Positions 1-8,705 are shown, numbered from the stretch's first letter. The stretch is 64,000 nucleotides of DNA from Poritiphilus flavus (GCF_009901585.1 NZ_WXYO01000007.1:1-64000), one strand, 5' to 3'. The notes: a model not told the origin generated them from the letters alone. Translations and numbers: made by a program.

Positions 1-27
1 ATCATGGATAGGCCGCCGCCTTCTTCA

Positions 28-65
28 AAGACCCTTCACACTAGTGTGAGGGGTCTTTTTATTTT
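28..65 (+). terminator. Type A terminator, array unit 1
   Basis: Arms AGACCCTTCACAC and GTGTGAGGGGTCT pair over 13 bp with one G-T wobble and a two-base centre, followed by TTTTT. The T-tract is on the plus strand only, which sets the direction of transcription through the array. Confidence 0.75.
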
Positions 66-183
66 AAAAGGATAAAGACCAGGTGAGAGAGCCGCTGACG
101 AAGCCCCTGGCTCGTCAGGGTCCTGATTCGCTAAAAAGGCAACGCCTTTGGCGACATCATGGATAGGCCGCCGCCTTCTTCGA

Positions 184-215
184 AGACCCTTCACACTAGT
201 GTGAGGGGTCTTTTT
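184..215 (+). terminator. Type A terminator, array unit 2
   Basis: Same hairpin as at 28-65, with the same wobble pair and a following T5 tract. Confidence 0.75.
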
Positions 216-338
216 ATTTTAAAAGGATAAAGACCAGGTGGGAGAGCCGCTGACGAAGCCTCTGGCTCGTCAGGGTCCTGATTCGCTAAAAAGGCAACGC
301 CTTTTGCTGAATCATGGATAGGCCGCCGACACAAAACT

Positions 339-365
339 TCCTGACCTATGGCGTCAGGATTTTTA
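339..365 (+). terminator. Type B terminator, array unit 3
   Basis: Arms TCCTGAC (339-345) and GTCAGGA (353-359) form a perfect 7-bp stem with a 7-base loop, followed by TTTTT. It replaces the type A hairpin at the same place in the unit. Confidence 0.7.
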
Positions 366-486
366 TTTAAAAGGATAAAGACCAGGTGAGAGAGCCGCTG
401 ACGAAGCCCCTAGCTCGTCAGGGTCCTGATCCGCTAAAAAGGCGAAGCCTTTGGCGACATCATGGATAGGCCGCCGCCTTCTTCGA

Positions 487-519
487 AGACCCTTCACACT
501 AGTGTGAGGGGTCTTTTTA
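487..519 (+). terminator. Type A terminator, array unit 4
   Basis: Same hairpin and T-tract as units 1 and 2. Confidence 0.75.
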
Positions 520-641
520 TTTTAAAAGGATAAAGACCAGGTGGGGAGAGCCGCTGACGAAGCCCCTGGCCCGTCAGGGTCCTGATCCGCTAAAAAGGCA
601 ACGCCTTTGGCGACATCATGGATAGGCCGCCGCACAAAACT

Positions 642-668
642 TCCTGACCTATGGCGTCAGGATTTTTA
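642..668 (+). terminator. Type B terminator, last array unit
   Basis: Arms TCCTGAC (642-648) and GTCAGGA (656-662) followed by TTTTT. The array ends here; 669-783 shows no further repeat copy and nothing else that I recognise before the next gene. Confidence 0.7.
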
Positions 669-783
669 ATTCTCCGCCCAAAGCCGGAACCCCATGCACC
701 TTTGGAAAACCCCAAACTTTCCCCTTGGTATTCTCCCCAAGAATAAGTAGGTTGTAGCATCTTTTAAACCAATCCTTTTAAGT

Positions 784-2121
784 ATGCGAAATACTCTTTT
801 ATGCGCCGCATTCGCGTTCTGCGCTTTCCTGGGTTTTGGGCAAACGGAAAATATCAAGGCCCTGGTTGGAGGTACCCTGATAGACGGTTATGGTTCCAAT
901 CCAATCAAAAATAGTGTGATCATTATAGAAGGAGAACGCATTAAGGCGGTAGGCGACCAGAACAACACAGCAATACCTGAAAATGCAGAAGTGATCTCCA
1001 CTGAAGGAATGACCGTACTGCCCGGATTGTGGGATATGCATGTGCACACCATGATCAATGGTCATGCGGATTACGCCTATTGGGATAGGACCTATCCCCC
1101 CTTATTCAAAGATGTGATCATGCCGGCCTCAGCTCATCAATTGCTTCTCGCAGGCGTAACCAGTGCCCGTGATCTTGGAGCTCCATTAGAGGAAAGCATT
1201 GCGGTTAGGGATGCTATTAACAAAGGTGAAATACCTGGCGCTACCTTGTATGTCTCAGGCCCTTTTATCCAGCACAAGCCTTACCCAAATACCGAAGCTT
1301 TTCGCTGGGGGGTAAATGGCCCGGAGGACGGGAGAAAGAAAATAAGAAAACTTGCCAATGCCGGAGTAGATGTGATCAAGTTGATAGATCAGGACCAAAT
1401 GTCTATGGAAGAACTCAATGCGGTTGTAGATGAAGCCCACGAACATAATCTGAAAGTAGTCGCTCATGGTCATCGCCCGGAAGAGATCCGCCGGGGGCTG
1501 CAAGTTGGTGTTGATTGCTTTGAACATACCGGACTTTCTTCTGCTCCCAGATATCCTGAAGACGTCATGGAAATGATCCGGGAAAGGACGGCGCAAATGA
1601 ATAAAGGCCCTCTTTTTTGGTGCCCTACAGTAGAAGGGCTTTATAATTATGAGTATGTAAGGGATAATCCGGAAAAACTGGATAATGATTCCTGGCATCT
1701 GGGTTTGCCAGACAGCATTATTACTGACATTAAGGAAAGTATTAAACACCCGGACCGATTACCTTACTTTCAACTGACACCTTCAAGAAAACCTACTCTG
1801 AAAACCAAGATCCATCAATTGCTGGATGCGGGAGTCGTACTGCTCATAGGGACAGACAGTGGTATCCCTATGAAATTTCACAGCCAGTCTACCTGGAATG
1901 AACTGGATGTATGGGTCAATGAGTTTGGTATTGATCCGATGTATGCGATCCGCGCAGCCACTTACTGGCCGGCATTGTGGATGGGTGTAGCAGATGATGT
2001 CGGGACGGTTACTCCGGGAAAATATGCGGATATCATAGCCGTAAATGGTGACGTCTTAAGGTATATCAGCCTACTCCAGGATGTTGACATGGTTATCAAA
2101 CACGGAAAACGTTACAAGTGA
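784..2121 (+). CDS. Secreted metal-dependent amidohydrolase
   Basis: A 445-residue member of the amidohydrolase superfamily, closest in layout to the imidazolonepropionase/prolidase-like group that hydrolyses C-N bonds in cyclic amides or dipeptides. The N-terminus (about 1-20, ending FGFGQ) looks like a Sec signal peptide, so it probably acts in the periplasm. Metal-site residues are visible in order: HVH (86 and 88), a lysine in VIKLID (199) that is often carboxylated, histidines in VAHGH and CFEHT (228-248), and the aspartate of GTDSG (358). The substrate cannot be read from the sequence. The next gene overlaps its stop by 4 nt, so the two are probably co-transcribed. Confidence 0.85.
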   Translation: MRNTLLCAAFAFCAFLGFGQTENIKALVGGTLIDGYGSNPIKNSVIIIEGERIKAVGDQNNTAIPENAEVISTEGMTVLPGLWDMHVHTMINGHADYAYWDRTYPPLFKDVIMPASAHQLLLAGVTSARDLGAPLEESIAVRDAINKGEIPGATLYVSGPFIQHKPYPNTEAFRWGVNGPEDGRKKIRKLANAGVDVIKLIDQDQMSMEELNAVVDEAHEHNLKVVAHGHRPEEIRRGLQVGVDCFEHTGLSSAPRYPEDVMEMIRERTAQMNKGPLFWCPTVEGLYNYEYVRDNPEKLDNDSWHLGLPDSIITDIKESIKHPDRLPYFQLTPSRKPTLKTKIHQLLDAGVVLLIGTDSGIPMKFHSQSTWNELDVWVNEFGIDPMYAIRAATYWPALWMGVADDVGTVTPGKYADIIAVNGDVLRYISLLQDVDMVIKHGKRYK

Positions 2122-2744
2122 GTTTATCCTATAGGGAAGAAGAAACCCTGAATGCAATTTCTCACGGCTTTGGGGCAGTACTGGGCCTGGTTGGCTTCGT
2201 ATTGCTGCTCAAAAACAATACCCGCCACACAGAATACGCAAATTTTGCGATTATAACATATAGCTTATCCCTTATACTGCTGTTTGTCGCATCTGCCTGG
2301 TATCATTCTATTGCAGAGCCATCGCTAAAGAAAAAGCTACGGGTGCTGGATCACATCAGCATTTACTATCTGATCGCGGGAACCTATACCCCTGTATCAT
2401 TAATTACTTTAGAATCTGGAAATGGCTGGACTATTTTTTATGTCGTCTGGGGGATGGCATTAGTAGGGACCTTGTTAAAGCTCTTTTTTACCGGAAGATT
2501 TGAAGTTTTCTCCCTGTTGCTCTACCTCTTTATGGGATGGATGATTGTTTTTGATTTCCGGAATCTTACCACTCAGTTATCGAAAGAAGGACTTTGGCTC
2601 ATGGGACTGGGAGGAGCGTTTTATACATTGGGGATCCTATTTTATGCCATCAGACGGATCCCCTATAACCATTTGATCTGGCACATTTTTGTGTTGGGAG
2701 GAGCCATAAGTCACTGGTTTATGATATACCTGCATGTCATTTAA
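2118..2744 (+). CDS. trhA: Hemolysin III family (PAQR-type) membrane protein
   Basis: A 208-residue protein with about seven membrane segments, matching the hemolysin III/YqfA family (bacterial PAQR proteins such as TrhA, tied to membrane homeostasis). Typical family features are the N-terminal NAISHGFGA segment, SAWYHS near residue 62, LDHISIYYLIAGTYTP near 80, and a C-terminal WHIFVLGGAISHW motif; the conserved histidines are the expected metal ligands. Translation starts at GTG (2118), inside the GTGA overlap with the amidohydrolase stop, which suggests translational coupling. The name hemolysin is historical. A link to membrane fluidity is family knowledge, not visible here. Confidence 0.82.
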   Translation: MSLSYREEETLNAISHGFGAVLGLVGFVLLLKNNTRHTEYANFAIITYSLSLILLFVASAWYHSIAEPSLKKKLRVLDHISIYYLIAGTYTPVSLITLESGNGWTIFYVVWGMALVGTLLKLFFTGRFEVFSLLLYLFMGWMIVFDFRNLTTQLSKEGLWLMGLGGAFYTLGILFYAIRRIPYNHLIWHIFVLGGAISHWFMIYLHVI

Positions 2745-2749
2745 GTCTA

Positions 2750-3667
2750 TCACGGCTTACCCATAGGAGCATCATCGCAGGCCAATTCTCCCGCCGCATA
2801 CCGCATTCCGTCCGATAAAAACTTGAGAAGGCCACTATTATCGTAACTCTGAGCGTTGTGAGACAGTGAAGAGTAGAAAACACGCCCGTTTCCGTAGCGT
2901 TTTATCCATGAAATGTACTTTATGTTATCTTCTACCGGTTCCCTAAGGTCCGTAAGAGAATTGGCGTCCATATATAGCAAAGGCCTGAAGTCATAGTCAA
3001 AATAGGCGTTGTTGAAAAAGTATGGTTCGTCAATATGTTCAAACCCCTTGCCCTCAAAAGCACTTAACAATGGATGATCTGCGTCTACTAATTCAACTTT
3101 AATGTTTTGTTGTTTTGGATGATAGTCAAAACTCCCGCCTACCAGTTCACTAAAAGCATCCGATTTGTTCTGCATGGTAATGCCTCCGTGAAGTACGATT
3201 AATCCGCCTCCGGATCTTACGTATTCTAAAAGGTTGTTCTCCATCGCATTAGCCTGCTTTTCTGCCTGCTCTTTAGAAAGTGATTTGTTCTGGCTAAGCA
3301 CATCCCAAAAAAGATTCCTTTTGTCTCTTTTAGAGCAATTATTGTTGAGTATTACCGCATCGTACTTCTTTAGGTTTTCCATTTGAAATTCCTGAATATC
3401 GAAACTGGTAACACTATTATAACTTTCAATTTTATCCACCAGTATTTCCATAACCGCGGCAGTATGCGGTATAGTCCAATGTTCATAGCCGGTATGAAGG
3501 GAGAAGATCAGGATTTGTTTTTCGGCACTGCCAGGCTCTTTAGCGGTCTCAGGAACCAGGTCCGAAATTTTGTTAAGCCAATCCTCGTTAAGTTCTATCG
3601 GTTTTAAATTTTGAGCAGATAGAACAAAGGAAAACAAGAACATTAAAACAAACAGGGATTCTCGCAT
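2750..3667 (-). CDS. Secreted ThuA-domain protein
   Basis: A 305-residue protein with an N-terminal signal peptide (about 1-18, ending VLSAQ) and a ThuA-like fold, a class I glutamine-amidotransferase-like domain found in sugar-related proteins of Bacteroidota. Seen here: QILIFSLHTGYEHW near residue 50, VILNNNCSKR near 105, GGGLIVLHGG near 155 and the C-terminal GRVFYSSLSH, a typical ThuA pattern. The enzymatic role of most family members is not settled; some are linked to trehalose use or sugar keto-reduction. It lies 47 nt downstream of the ZIP transporter on the same strand, so a shared transcript is possible. It converges with trhA with only 5 nt between stops. Confidence 0.8.
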   Translation of the reverse strand: MRESLFVLMFLFSFVLSAQNLKPIELNEDWLNKISDLVPETAKEPGSAEKQILIFSLHTGYEHWTIPHTAAVMEILVDKIESYNSVTSFDIQEFQMENLKKYDAVILNNNCSKRDKRNLFWDVLSQNKSLSKEQAEKQANAMENNLLEYVRSGGGLIVLHGGITMQNKSDAFSELVGGSFDYHPKQQNIKVELVDADHPLLSAFEGKGFEHIDEPYFFNNAYFDYDFRPLLYMDANSLTDLREPVEDNIKYISWIKRYGNGRVFYSSLSHNAQSYDNSGLLKFLSDGMRYAAGELACDDAPMGKP

Positions 3668-3714
3668 GGCAAATGGTGTAATGGTTCATCTCCTAAATTA
3701 CGATTTATGCCCCA

Positions 3715-4386
3715 CTAAATGAAATAGGCCAATAGCACACCCAATAGAATTACCAATAGCTTTCTGAGATTGAATGTATGCCCCTCCGAACTCTCAAATA
3801 GTATTATGGTTGAGATATGAAGGAAAACCCCGATGACCAAAGCTGTTATCCAATCTGAGTACTTGCCTATTAACCCGTATTCACCGGCAAAGAGATATCC
3901 AAGCGGGGTCATAAGTGAAAATAACACAATAAATAGAAATACGTAAACCCTCTTGATCTTGGAGTTTATCAGAAACAAACTTAATATTAATGCGATAGGG
4001 ATCTTATGCACCAGTATTCCGTAAAGTATCCCGCCATGCTGGTCTAAGGGGATCCCTTCAAGGAACGCGTGTAACGAAATACTTACGAAAAGTAAGAGCG
4101 GGAAATTCACATTATTGCTGTCCAGATGAACATGTCCATGTTCAGCGCCTTTAGAGAAAAACTCCAGAAAGATCTGGAGCACTATCCCTAAAATGATAAA
4201 ACCGCCAATGGTCTTCGCATCGCTATTCTGATACACCTCCGGAAGCAATTCAAAAGTGGTCAGGGCCAATAGATAAGCTCCGCTAAAGGCCAGGAGTAAC
4301 CGCATTCCTTCACCTTTTTCCGGACGAAAGGCATAAACAAAACCAAAGGGAACAAGAACGGAAAGAACTAATAAAAGATAGGTCAT
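3715..4386 (-). CDS. ZIP family divalent metal transporter
   Basis: A 223-residue inner-membrane protein with seven to eight hydrophobic segments. ZIP-family signatures are present: SLHAFLEGIPL in one helix, HKIPIAL in the next, and a short histidine-rich loop (EHGHVH) before them that fits metal binding. The family moves zinc, iron or manganese into the cytoplasm; the metal cannot be told from sequence. It is slightly shorter than ZupT (about 257 residues). It is transcribed divergently from the THUMP methyltransferase gene. Confidence 0.83.
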   Translation of the reverse strand: MTYLLLVLSVLVPFGFVYAFRPEKGEGMRLLLAFSGAYLLALTTFELLPEVYQNSDAKTIGGFIILGIVLQIFLEFFSKGAEHGHVHLDSNNVNFPLLLFVSISLHAFLEGIPLDQHGGILYGILVHKIPIALILSLFLINSKIKRVYVFLFIVLFSLMTPLGYLFAGEYGLIGKYSDWITALVIGVFLHISTIILFESSEGHTFNLRKLLVILLGVLLAYFI

Positions 4387-4438
4387 AAAGTATTTTGGCC
4401 AGGTATTGGACTAAAATTAATCCGAGCCAAAATTAGTG

Positions 4439-4446
4439 TATTTTTG
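4439..4446 (+). promoter_or_regulatory. Candidate -7 box upstream of the THUMP methyltransferase
   Basis: TATTTTTG matches the Bacteroidota -7 consensus TAnnTTTG exactly and ends about 20 nt before the ATG at 4467. No TTG lies at a normal distance upstream. The box overlaps an in-frame GTG at 4446, which argues against that GTG as the start. Confidence 0.38.
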
Positions 4447-4466
4447 TGGCATTCTTTCAGAAGTTT

Positions 4467-5630
4467 ATGGACGGTAATTTTAGAATGGTCGCAAAGACCC
4501 TTTACGGCTTTGAAGAAATTCTTGCCAGGGAGTTGAGGAACCTTGGGGCGGGAGAGGTCAGAATAGGTGTACGCAACGTTTCGTTCTCCGGAGACCTTGG
4601 GTTTATGTACAAGGCCAACCTCTGCCTTAGAACGGCCTTAAAGATACTGAGGCCCATTACTTCTTTTTACGTTAGGGATGAAAAGGACCTGTACAAAAAG
4701 ATCCACAGACTGCCATGGGAGCAATTTCTCAGTACAAAAAATACCATTCTGGTAGATAGCCTGCTTAAGTCGGACCACTTCAGGCATTCCTTATTTGTTT
4801 CACAGAAGGCAAAGGATGCGATTGTGGACAGATTTATGGAACGACAGGGTAGTCGTCCAAGTGTAGATCTGAAGACACCGGACATTAGGATCCACCTGCA
4901 CATTCAAAGGAATCAATGCGAGGTTGCCCTGGACAGTTCAGGTAGTTCCCTACATCACAGGGGCTACCGCAAAGCCACTAACATTGCCCCGATTAACGAA
5001 GTGCTTGCCGCTGGCTTACTATTACTTAGTGGCTGGGATGGAAGAACTCATTTCCTGGACCCCATGTGCGGTAGTGGCACCTTATTGGTAGAGGCGGCCA
5101 TGATCGCGTGTAACATACCGGCTAACATCAATCGAACGCATTTCGCATTTCAAAACTGGCTTGATTATAACCAGGAGTTGTTTGAGAAAATCGTTCAAGC
5201 CAGTCTAAACAGGACCAGGGAGTTTAATTTTAAGATCACCGGATTCGACAAGGCGCCGTCGGCTGTACGAAAGGCTATTGAAAATGTGGAGAACGCCAAT
5301 CTCTCCGAATACATTAGCATAGATCAGCAGAATTTCTTTGAATCTTCTAAGTCTACAGACGGACCCTTACATATGGTATTCAATCCACCTTATGGCGAGC
5401 GTTTGAGTATCGATATAAAGGAATTTTACGGTAATATTGGGGATACGCTAAAGAAAGGATATCCCGGCACGGAGGCCTGGCTGATCTGTTCCAATATGGA
5501 GGCGCTGAAATATGTGGGACTACGGACCTCCAGAAAGATCAAAGTATTCAATGGAAAACTGGAATCGCGTTTTGTTAAATACGAAATGTACCAGGGAAGT
5601 AAAAAGGCTAAATACCAAAAAGAGATCTAA
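4467..5630 (+). CDS. THUMP-domain class I RNA methyltransferase (RlmL/YpsC-like)
   Basis: A 387-residue protein with an N-terminal ferredoxin-like/THUMP RNA-binding region (about 1-150, including GFEEILARELRNLGA) and a C-terminal Rossmann methyltransferase domain. It has the motifs DPMCGSGTLLVEAA (AdoMet site) and NPPYGERL (catalytic N-P-P-Y), which fit N2-guanine methylation of rRNA as in the methyltransferase half of RlmL. The ORF is open from a GTG at 4446, but that codon overlaps a -7 box, so I prefer ATG 4467. A small membrane-protein gene follows after 3 nt. Confidence 0.85.
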   Translation: MDGNFRMVAKTLYGFEEILARELRNLGAGEVRIGVRNVSFSGDLGFMYKANLCLRTALKILRPITSFYVRDEKDLYKKIHRLPWEQFLSTKNTILVDSLLKSDHFRHSLFVSQKAKDAIVDRFMERQGSRPSVDLKTPDIRIHLHIQRNQCEVALDSSGSSLHHRGYRKATNIAPINEVLAAGLLLLSGWDGRTHFLDPMCGSGTLLVEAAMIACNIPANINRTHFAFQNWLDYNQELFEKIVQASLNRTREFNFKITGFDKAPSAVRKAIENVENANLSEYISIDQQNFFESSKSTDGPLHMVFNPPYGERLSIDIKEFYGNIGDTLKKGYPGTEAWLICSNMEALKYVGLRTSRKIKVFNGKLESRFVKYEMYQGSKKAKYQKEI

Positions 5631-5633
5631 ACT

Positions 5634-5864
5634 ATGAGACCAAAATACAAAGCGTTATTATTTAATTTCATAGGGTTTGCCCTGCTTTTTATTGTGGTCC
5701 GCCTGTTACTTGGCTATTACTGGCCAATTAACCCCATTTTTCTGGCGGTTACCTCAGCCATCGTTGCCAATATCCTTGCGCCAAAATTCGGTGCAATCAC
5801 AACAGAGCAAGGCGAGAAGATCATGATGAAATGGATCTTTATCAAAGGTATTCGGGAGATTTAG
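5634..5864 (+). CDS. Small two-helix membrane protein, unknown function
   Basis: A 76-residue protein with two predicted membrane helices (about 8-27 and 32-50) and a short basic tail. I recognise no domain. The 3-nt gap after the THUMP methyltransferase stop suggests one transcript. It ends 1 nt before the convergent DUF6048 stop. Position, length and codon use look like a real gene. Confidence 0.65.
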   Translation: MRPKYKALLFNFIGFALLFIVVRLLLGYYWPINPIFLAVTSAIVANILAPKFGAITTEQGEKIMMKWIFIKGIREI

Positions 5865-5865
5865 G

Positions 5866-6651
5866 TCATTGGCCCTGAGGAGCCTCTTCCACCTTTTTCT
5901 TTTTAGCTTTTTTATAAAGGGGCAAAAAGTAGCTAAGTGTATAGTTATAGCCCACACCGAAATTACTACCATCAGTGACTTTATTGAATCCCGGGATCCA
6001 GAGATTGGGAAATCGATCAGCTTCTTTATTTGTCACCAGGAAGGCTAGCCGTACGCTGGCACCCAGGAAGATATTTGCGAAGAGCTCCACTTTGGTTCCG
6101 AAGACGAACTCAAGCCAGGAGGCGCTCAAACCCCCAAATTCCTCAGGCTCAAGTGACCCGGGCACAAAACCATCCGGACTCCAATACCGATTACTGTCAA
6201 AAAGCGTATAATTGTTCAGGGTCTGGCTATGACTGCTGATGGCGTAACGGCCACCGATAAAAATGGAATTGTTCATTCCATACCAGTTTTCATAAGTGTT
6301 GTAATCCACCCCAAGCTTTAGGTAGCTTCCTGAAGTGGTAAAATTGTAAATCTCGAATTGACCCTCGTTAAGATCATTTCCCAATAATTCGCTCCGGGTC
6401 TTCTTTTCGTTTCCGAGTTCTGCCGCCAGGTAAAGTTTCCTGGTGATGCGGTAATCTCCGACGATCTCAAATCCCGTGTAATCATCATTCAGGAAAGTGA
6501 TCAATGGCCGGTTAAGATCAATTCCCACCCTGATGCCGTAGGGTTCATCATAGCGCACGGTGTCTTTGGGTTGCAGATCAATGGATTCCTGTTGGGCCAA
6601 TCCGCTAACTATCCAAAACAATCCTATAAGACTAATGAAATATCTTGACAT
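5866..6651 (-). CDS. DUF6048 family outer-membrane beta-barrel-like protein
   Basis: A 261-residue protein with a signal peptide (about 1-19, ending GLAQQ). The rest alternates short beta-like stretches rich in aromatic residues and glycine and closes with a long strand before a basic tail, as in small outer-membrane barrels. I recognise it as the DUF6048 type found in Flavobacteriia after rlmD and DUF6452. The start overlaps the DUF6452 coding end by 20 nt, so the three genes probably form one operon. The function is unknown. Confidence 0.75.
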   Translation of the reverse strand: MSRYFISLIGLFWIVSGLAQQESIDLQPKDTVRYDEPYGIRVGIDLNRPLITFLNDDYTGFEIVGDYRITRKLYLAAELGNEKKTRSELLGNDLNEGQFEIYNFTTSGSYLKLGVDYNTYENWYGMNNSIFIGGRYAISSHSQTLNNYTLFDSNRYWSPDGFVPGSLEPEEFGGLSASWLEFVFGTKVELFANIFLGASVRLAFLVTNKEADRFPNLWIPGFNKVTDGSNFGVGYNYTLSYFLPLYKKAKKKKVEEAPQGQ

Positions 6652-7129
6652 GCGCGCTTATTTGGTTCGTAACCGTAGAAGTGACAACCTCAATTTCCTG
6701 TATCCAATTAGACGAATCGGAAGTAAGTTCAGGAGTTACTTCCTCATAATTAGCCACAAAACCACAGGCCCTCGAAACATATACCTCCTGGGTATTGTAG
6801 GAGAAGCTCAGGGTATCAATGTTTCCTGTTTCCACATCGTTCTCGTCGTCTTCGGACTCAAAGATCAGTTGAAAGGAAGTTGTGGGCTGATTTATTTGCA
6901 GGGGCAAACCTATGGAATCAATGCTACTCCGATCAGTAAAGGTATTCAAGGTACTTCCCTGACCCAGGCCAATTACCCTTAAGTTGGTTACCGCTTTGAA
7001 TTCTGTAGTATCTTCTGCATCGTAAAAGCGGATCACTAAAAGCGGAGTATCCCCGTCCACGCAGATATCGTCTTTTTCACAAGCTTCAAATACCATAGCA
7101 GTCAAAAAGAAAAGGAAAACGTATTTCAT
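6632..7129 (-). CDS. DUF6452 family lipoprotein
   Basis: A 165-residue lipoprotein. The signal peptide ends in a lipobox, VFEAC, followed by acidic residues EKDD. The body is beta-rich and resembles DUF6452 proteins of Flavobacteriia. The frame is open further upstream to 7183, but that would run into rlmD. The ATG at 7129 has a purine-rich GAGGGG stretch just upstream and begins the signal peptide, so it is the better start. It lies 37 nt after rlmD and overlaps DUF6048. The function is unknown. Confidence 0.75.
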   Translation of the reverse strand: MKYVFLFFLTAMVFEACEKDDICVDGDTPLLVIRFYDAEDTTEFKAVTNLRVIGLGQGSTLNTFTDRSSIDSIGLPLQINQPTTSFQLIFESEDDENDVETGNIDTLSFSYNTQEVYVSRACGFVANYEEVTPELTSDSSNWIQEIEVVTSTVTNQISAHVKIFH

Positions 7130-7166
7130 TTTCCCCTCAGGTCCAAGGTTTGTACTAAGTATCCGT

Positions 7167-8594
7167 TTAATTACTCGCCTCATGCTTTTTACGTTCCAAA
7201 AGTACTACATTTTCCACATGATAAGTCTGTGGAAACATATCAACAGCTTGTACCTTTTTAATTATATAATCTTCCTTCATCAGGCTTAGGTCCCTGGCCT
7301 GGGTGGCACTGTTACAGCTTACATAAACCACTCGTTCCGGGTTAATATCCAGGATTTGCTGGACCACGGCTTTATGCATTCCATCACGTGGCGGGTCCGT
7401 AATAAGTACATCAGGTTTCCCGTGCTCCTTTACGAAATCGGCCGAGAAGATATGGCGCATATCCCCAACATAAAAGTCTGTATTGGAAATCCCGTTGAGA
7501 ACAGCATTGGATTTTGCGGCTTCAATTGCATCAGGAACGGCTTCAATACCTACAACTTTGCGTGCCTTTGATGCCAGAAACTGCGCTATAGTACCGGTTC
7601 CGGTATAGAGATCGAAAACCAATTCCTCACCGCTAAGCCCCGCGAAATCTCTCACCACTTTGTATAACTCATAGGCTTGTTCTGAATTGGTCTGATAAAA
7701 CGACTTTGCATTAATTTTAAAACGCAGCCCTTCCATCTCTTCAAAGATGTGATCCCTTCCCTTGTAGCAAATCACCTTCTGATCATATAGGGTATCGTTC
7801 TGCTTTTGGTTGATCACGTAAAGCAGGGAGGTAATCTCAGGGAATGAGTCGTAAAGATGTTCCAACAATCCTTCTCGCGCCACCTTATCATCCTCAAAGA
7901 ACTGTATGAGTACCATTAGTTCACCTGTGGAGGCGGTACGGATCATCAAATTGCGAAGTAGGCCCCGCTGTTCTCTTAGATTGAAAAAGGACAAACCTTC
8001 TTTCCTGGCATAATTTTTAATCGTTGTTCTCAAGGCATTGGAAGGATCCCGCTGTAAATGGCACTTATCGATATCCAGGATCTTGTCCCACATTCCGGGA
8101 ATATGAAAACCAAGGGCGGTACGGTCTTCTATGGGATCTTTGGATTCTATTTCTTCAGGGGTAAGCCAACGGCTGTCCGAAAAAGAGAATTCCATTTTGT
8201 TCCTGTAGAAGTATTGCTTTTCAGACCCCAGTATAGGTAATAATTCGGGAAGATCTAATTGACCAATGCGTTTGAGGTTGTTCTCTACTTCCCGTTGCTT
8301 GTAATAGAGCTGGTGCTCATAGGCCATATGTTGCCATTTACAACCACCGCACACTCCAAAATGCGAGCACTCCGGAGATACTCTTTTTTCGGAATAAGTA
8401 TGAAAGGCGGTAGCCACCCCCTCAAAATACGCCTTGCGCTTTTTTGTAGTTTGAACATCGACTACATCACCCGGTACAGCATTCGTCAGGAAAATTACTC
8501 TGCCGTCAGGGGCTTTACCGATGGCCTTACCTTTAGCTCCCGCATCGGTAATCAGGACATTCTCAAAATACTTTTTCACGCGGTTTTTTCGCAT
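7167..8594 (-). CDS. rlmD: 23S rRNA (uracil-C5)-methyltransferase RlmD
   Basis: A 475-residue RumA/RlmD-type enzyme that makes 5-methyluridine in 23S rRNA (U1939 in E. coli numbering). Domains in order: an N-terminal TRAM domain (about 8-65), an iron-sulfur cluster site with cysteines at 76, 82 and 85 plus a later one in DIDKCHLQ, and a C-terminal AdoMet methyltransferase domain (DLYTGTGTIAQFLA, then TDPPRDGMH). The catalytic nucleophile is the cysteine of YVSCNSATQARDL. Bacteroidota can carry paralogues, so the exact uridine is inferred. It is the first gene of the rlmD-DUF6452-DUF6048 series. Confidence 0.9.
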   Translation of the reverse strand: MRKNRVKKYFENVLITDAGAKGKAIGKAPDGRVIFLTNAVPGDVVDVQTTKKRKAYFEGVATAFHTYSEKRVSPECSHFGVCGGCKWQHMAYEHQLYYKQREVENNLKRIGQLDLPELLPILGSEKQYFYRNKMEFSFSDSRWLTPEEIESKDPIEDRTALGFHIPGMWDKILDIDKCHLQRDPSNALRTTIKNYARKEGLSFFNLREQRGLLRNLMIRTASTGELMVLIQFFEDDKVAREGLLEHLYDSFPEITSLLYVINQKQNDTLYDQKVICYKGRDHIFEEMEGLRFKINAKSFYQTNSEQAYELYKVVRDFAGLSGEELVFDLYTGTGTIAQFLASKARKVVGIEAVPDAIEAAKSNAVLNGISNTDFYVGDMRHIFSADFVKEHGKPDVLITDPPRDGMHKAVVQQILDINPERVVYVSCNSATQARDLSLMKEDYIIKKVQAVDMFPQTYHVENVVLLERKKHEASN

Positions 8595-8705
8595 GAGGCA
8601 AATGTAAGCTCTTTTTTAAGAAGATATGATGCCCATAAGATACTGTTAACAAAGTAAGCCTGCTCATGGGGTATTCCGGCCGTGGATTCATTTGATGAAA
8701 GTATT

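Larger units (their letters stand above)
1..668 (+). repeat. Tandem array of ~155-bp structured units with terminators
   Basis: At least four complete units and one partial unit lie head to tail. The block AAAAGGATAAAG starts at 66, 221, 369 and 524; the block ATCATGGATAGG starts at 1, 156, 311, 459 and 615. Spacing is therefore 148-156 bp. Each unit body has a hairpin with arms CTGACGA/TCGTCAG (95-101 and 112-118 in the first), a second with arms AAAGGC/GCCTTT (135-140 and 144-149), then a strong terminator hairpin with a T-tract on the plus strand. Units differ by only a few bases outside the terminator. No long reading frame exists. The array may begin left of the window. It could be duplicated small RNA genes, or a duplicated 3' end of a gene lying upstream; the sequence does not decide between these. 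Confidence 0.85.

Noticed and set aside
161-233. Short reading frame beginning M-D-R-P-P-P in array units
   Set aside because: It runs through the terminator hairpin, and in type B units it changes frame content and stops early, so it is not conserved as a peptide.
1-668. CRISPR array
   Set aside because: The whole 155-bp unit is conserved, with no unique spacers between short repeats, and no cas gene is present.
4446-4466. GTG start for the THUMP methyltransferase
   Set aside because: The codon overlaps an exact -7 box, so it would not be in the transcript.
8259-8657. Plus-strand frame of 132 codons over rlmD
   Set aside because: It is fully antisense to rlmD, a certain gene, and encodes no recognisable protein.
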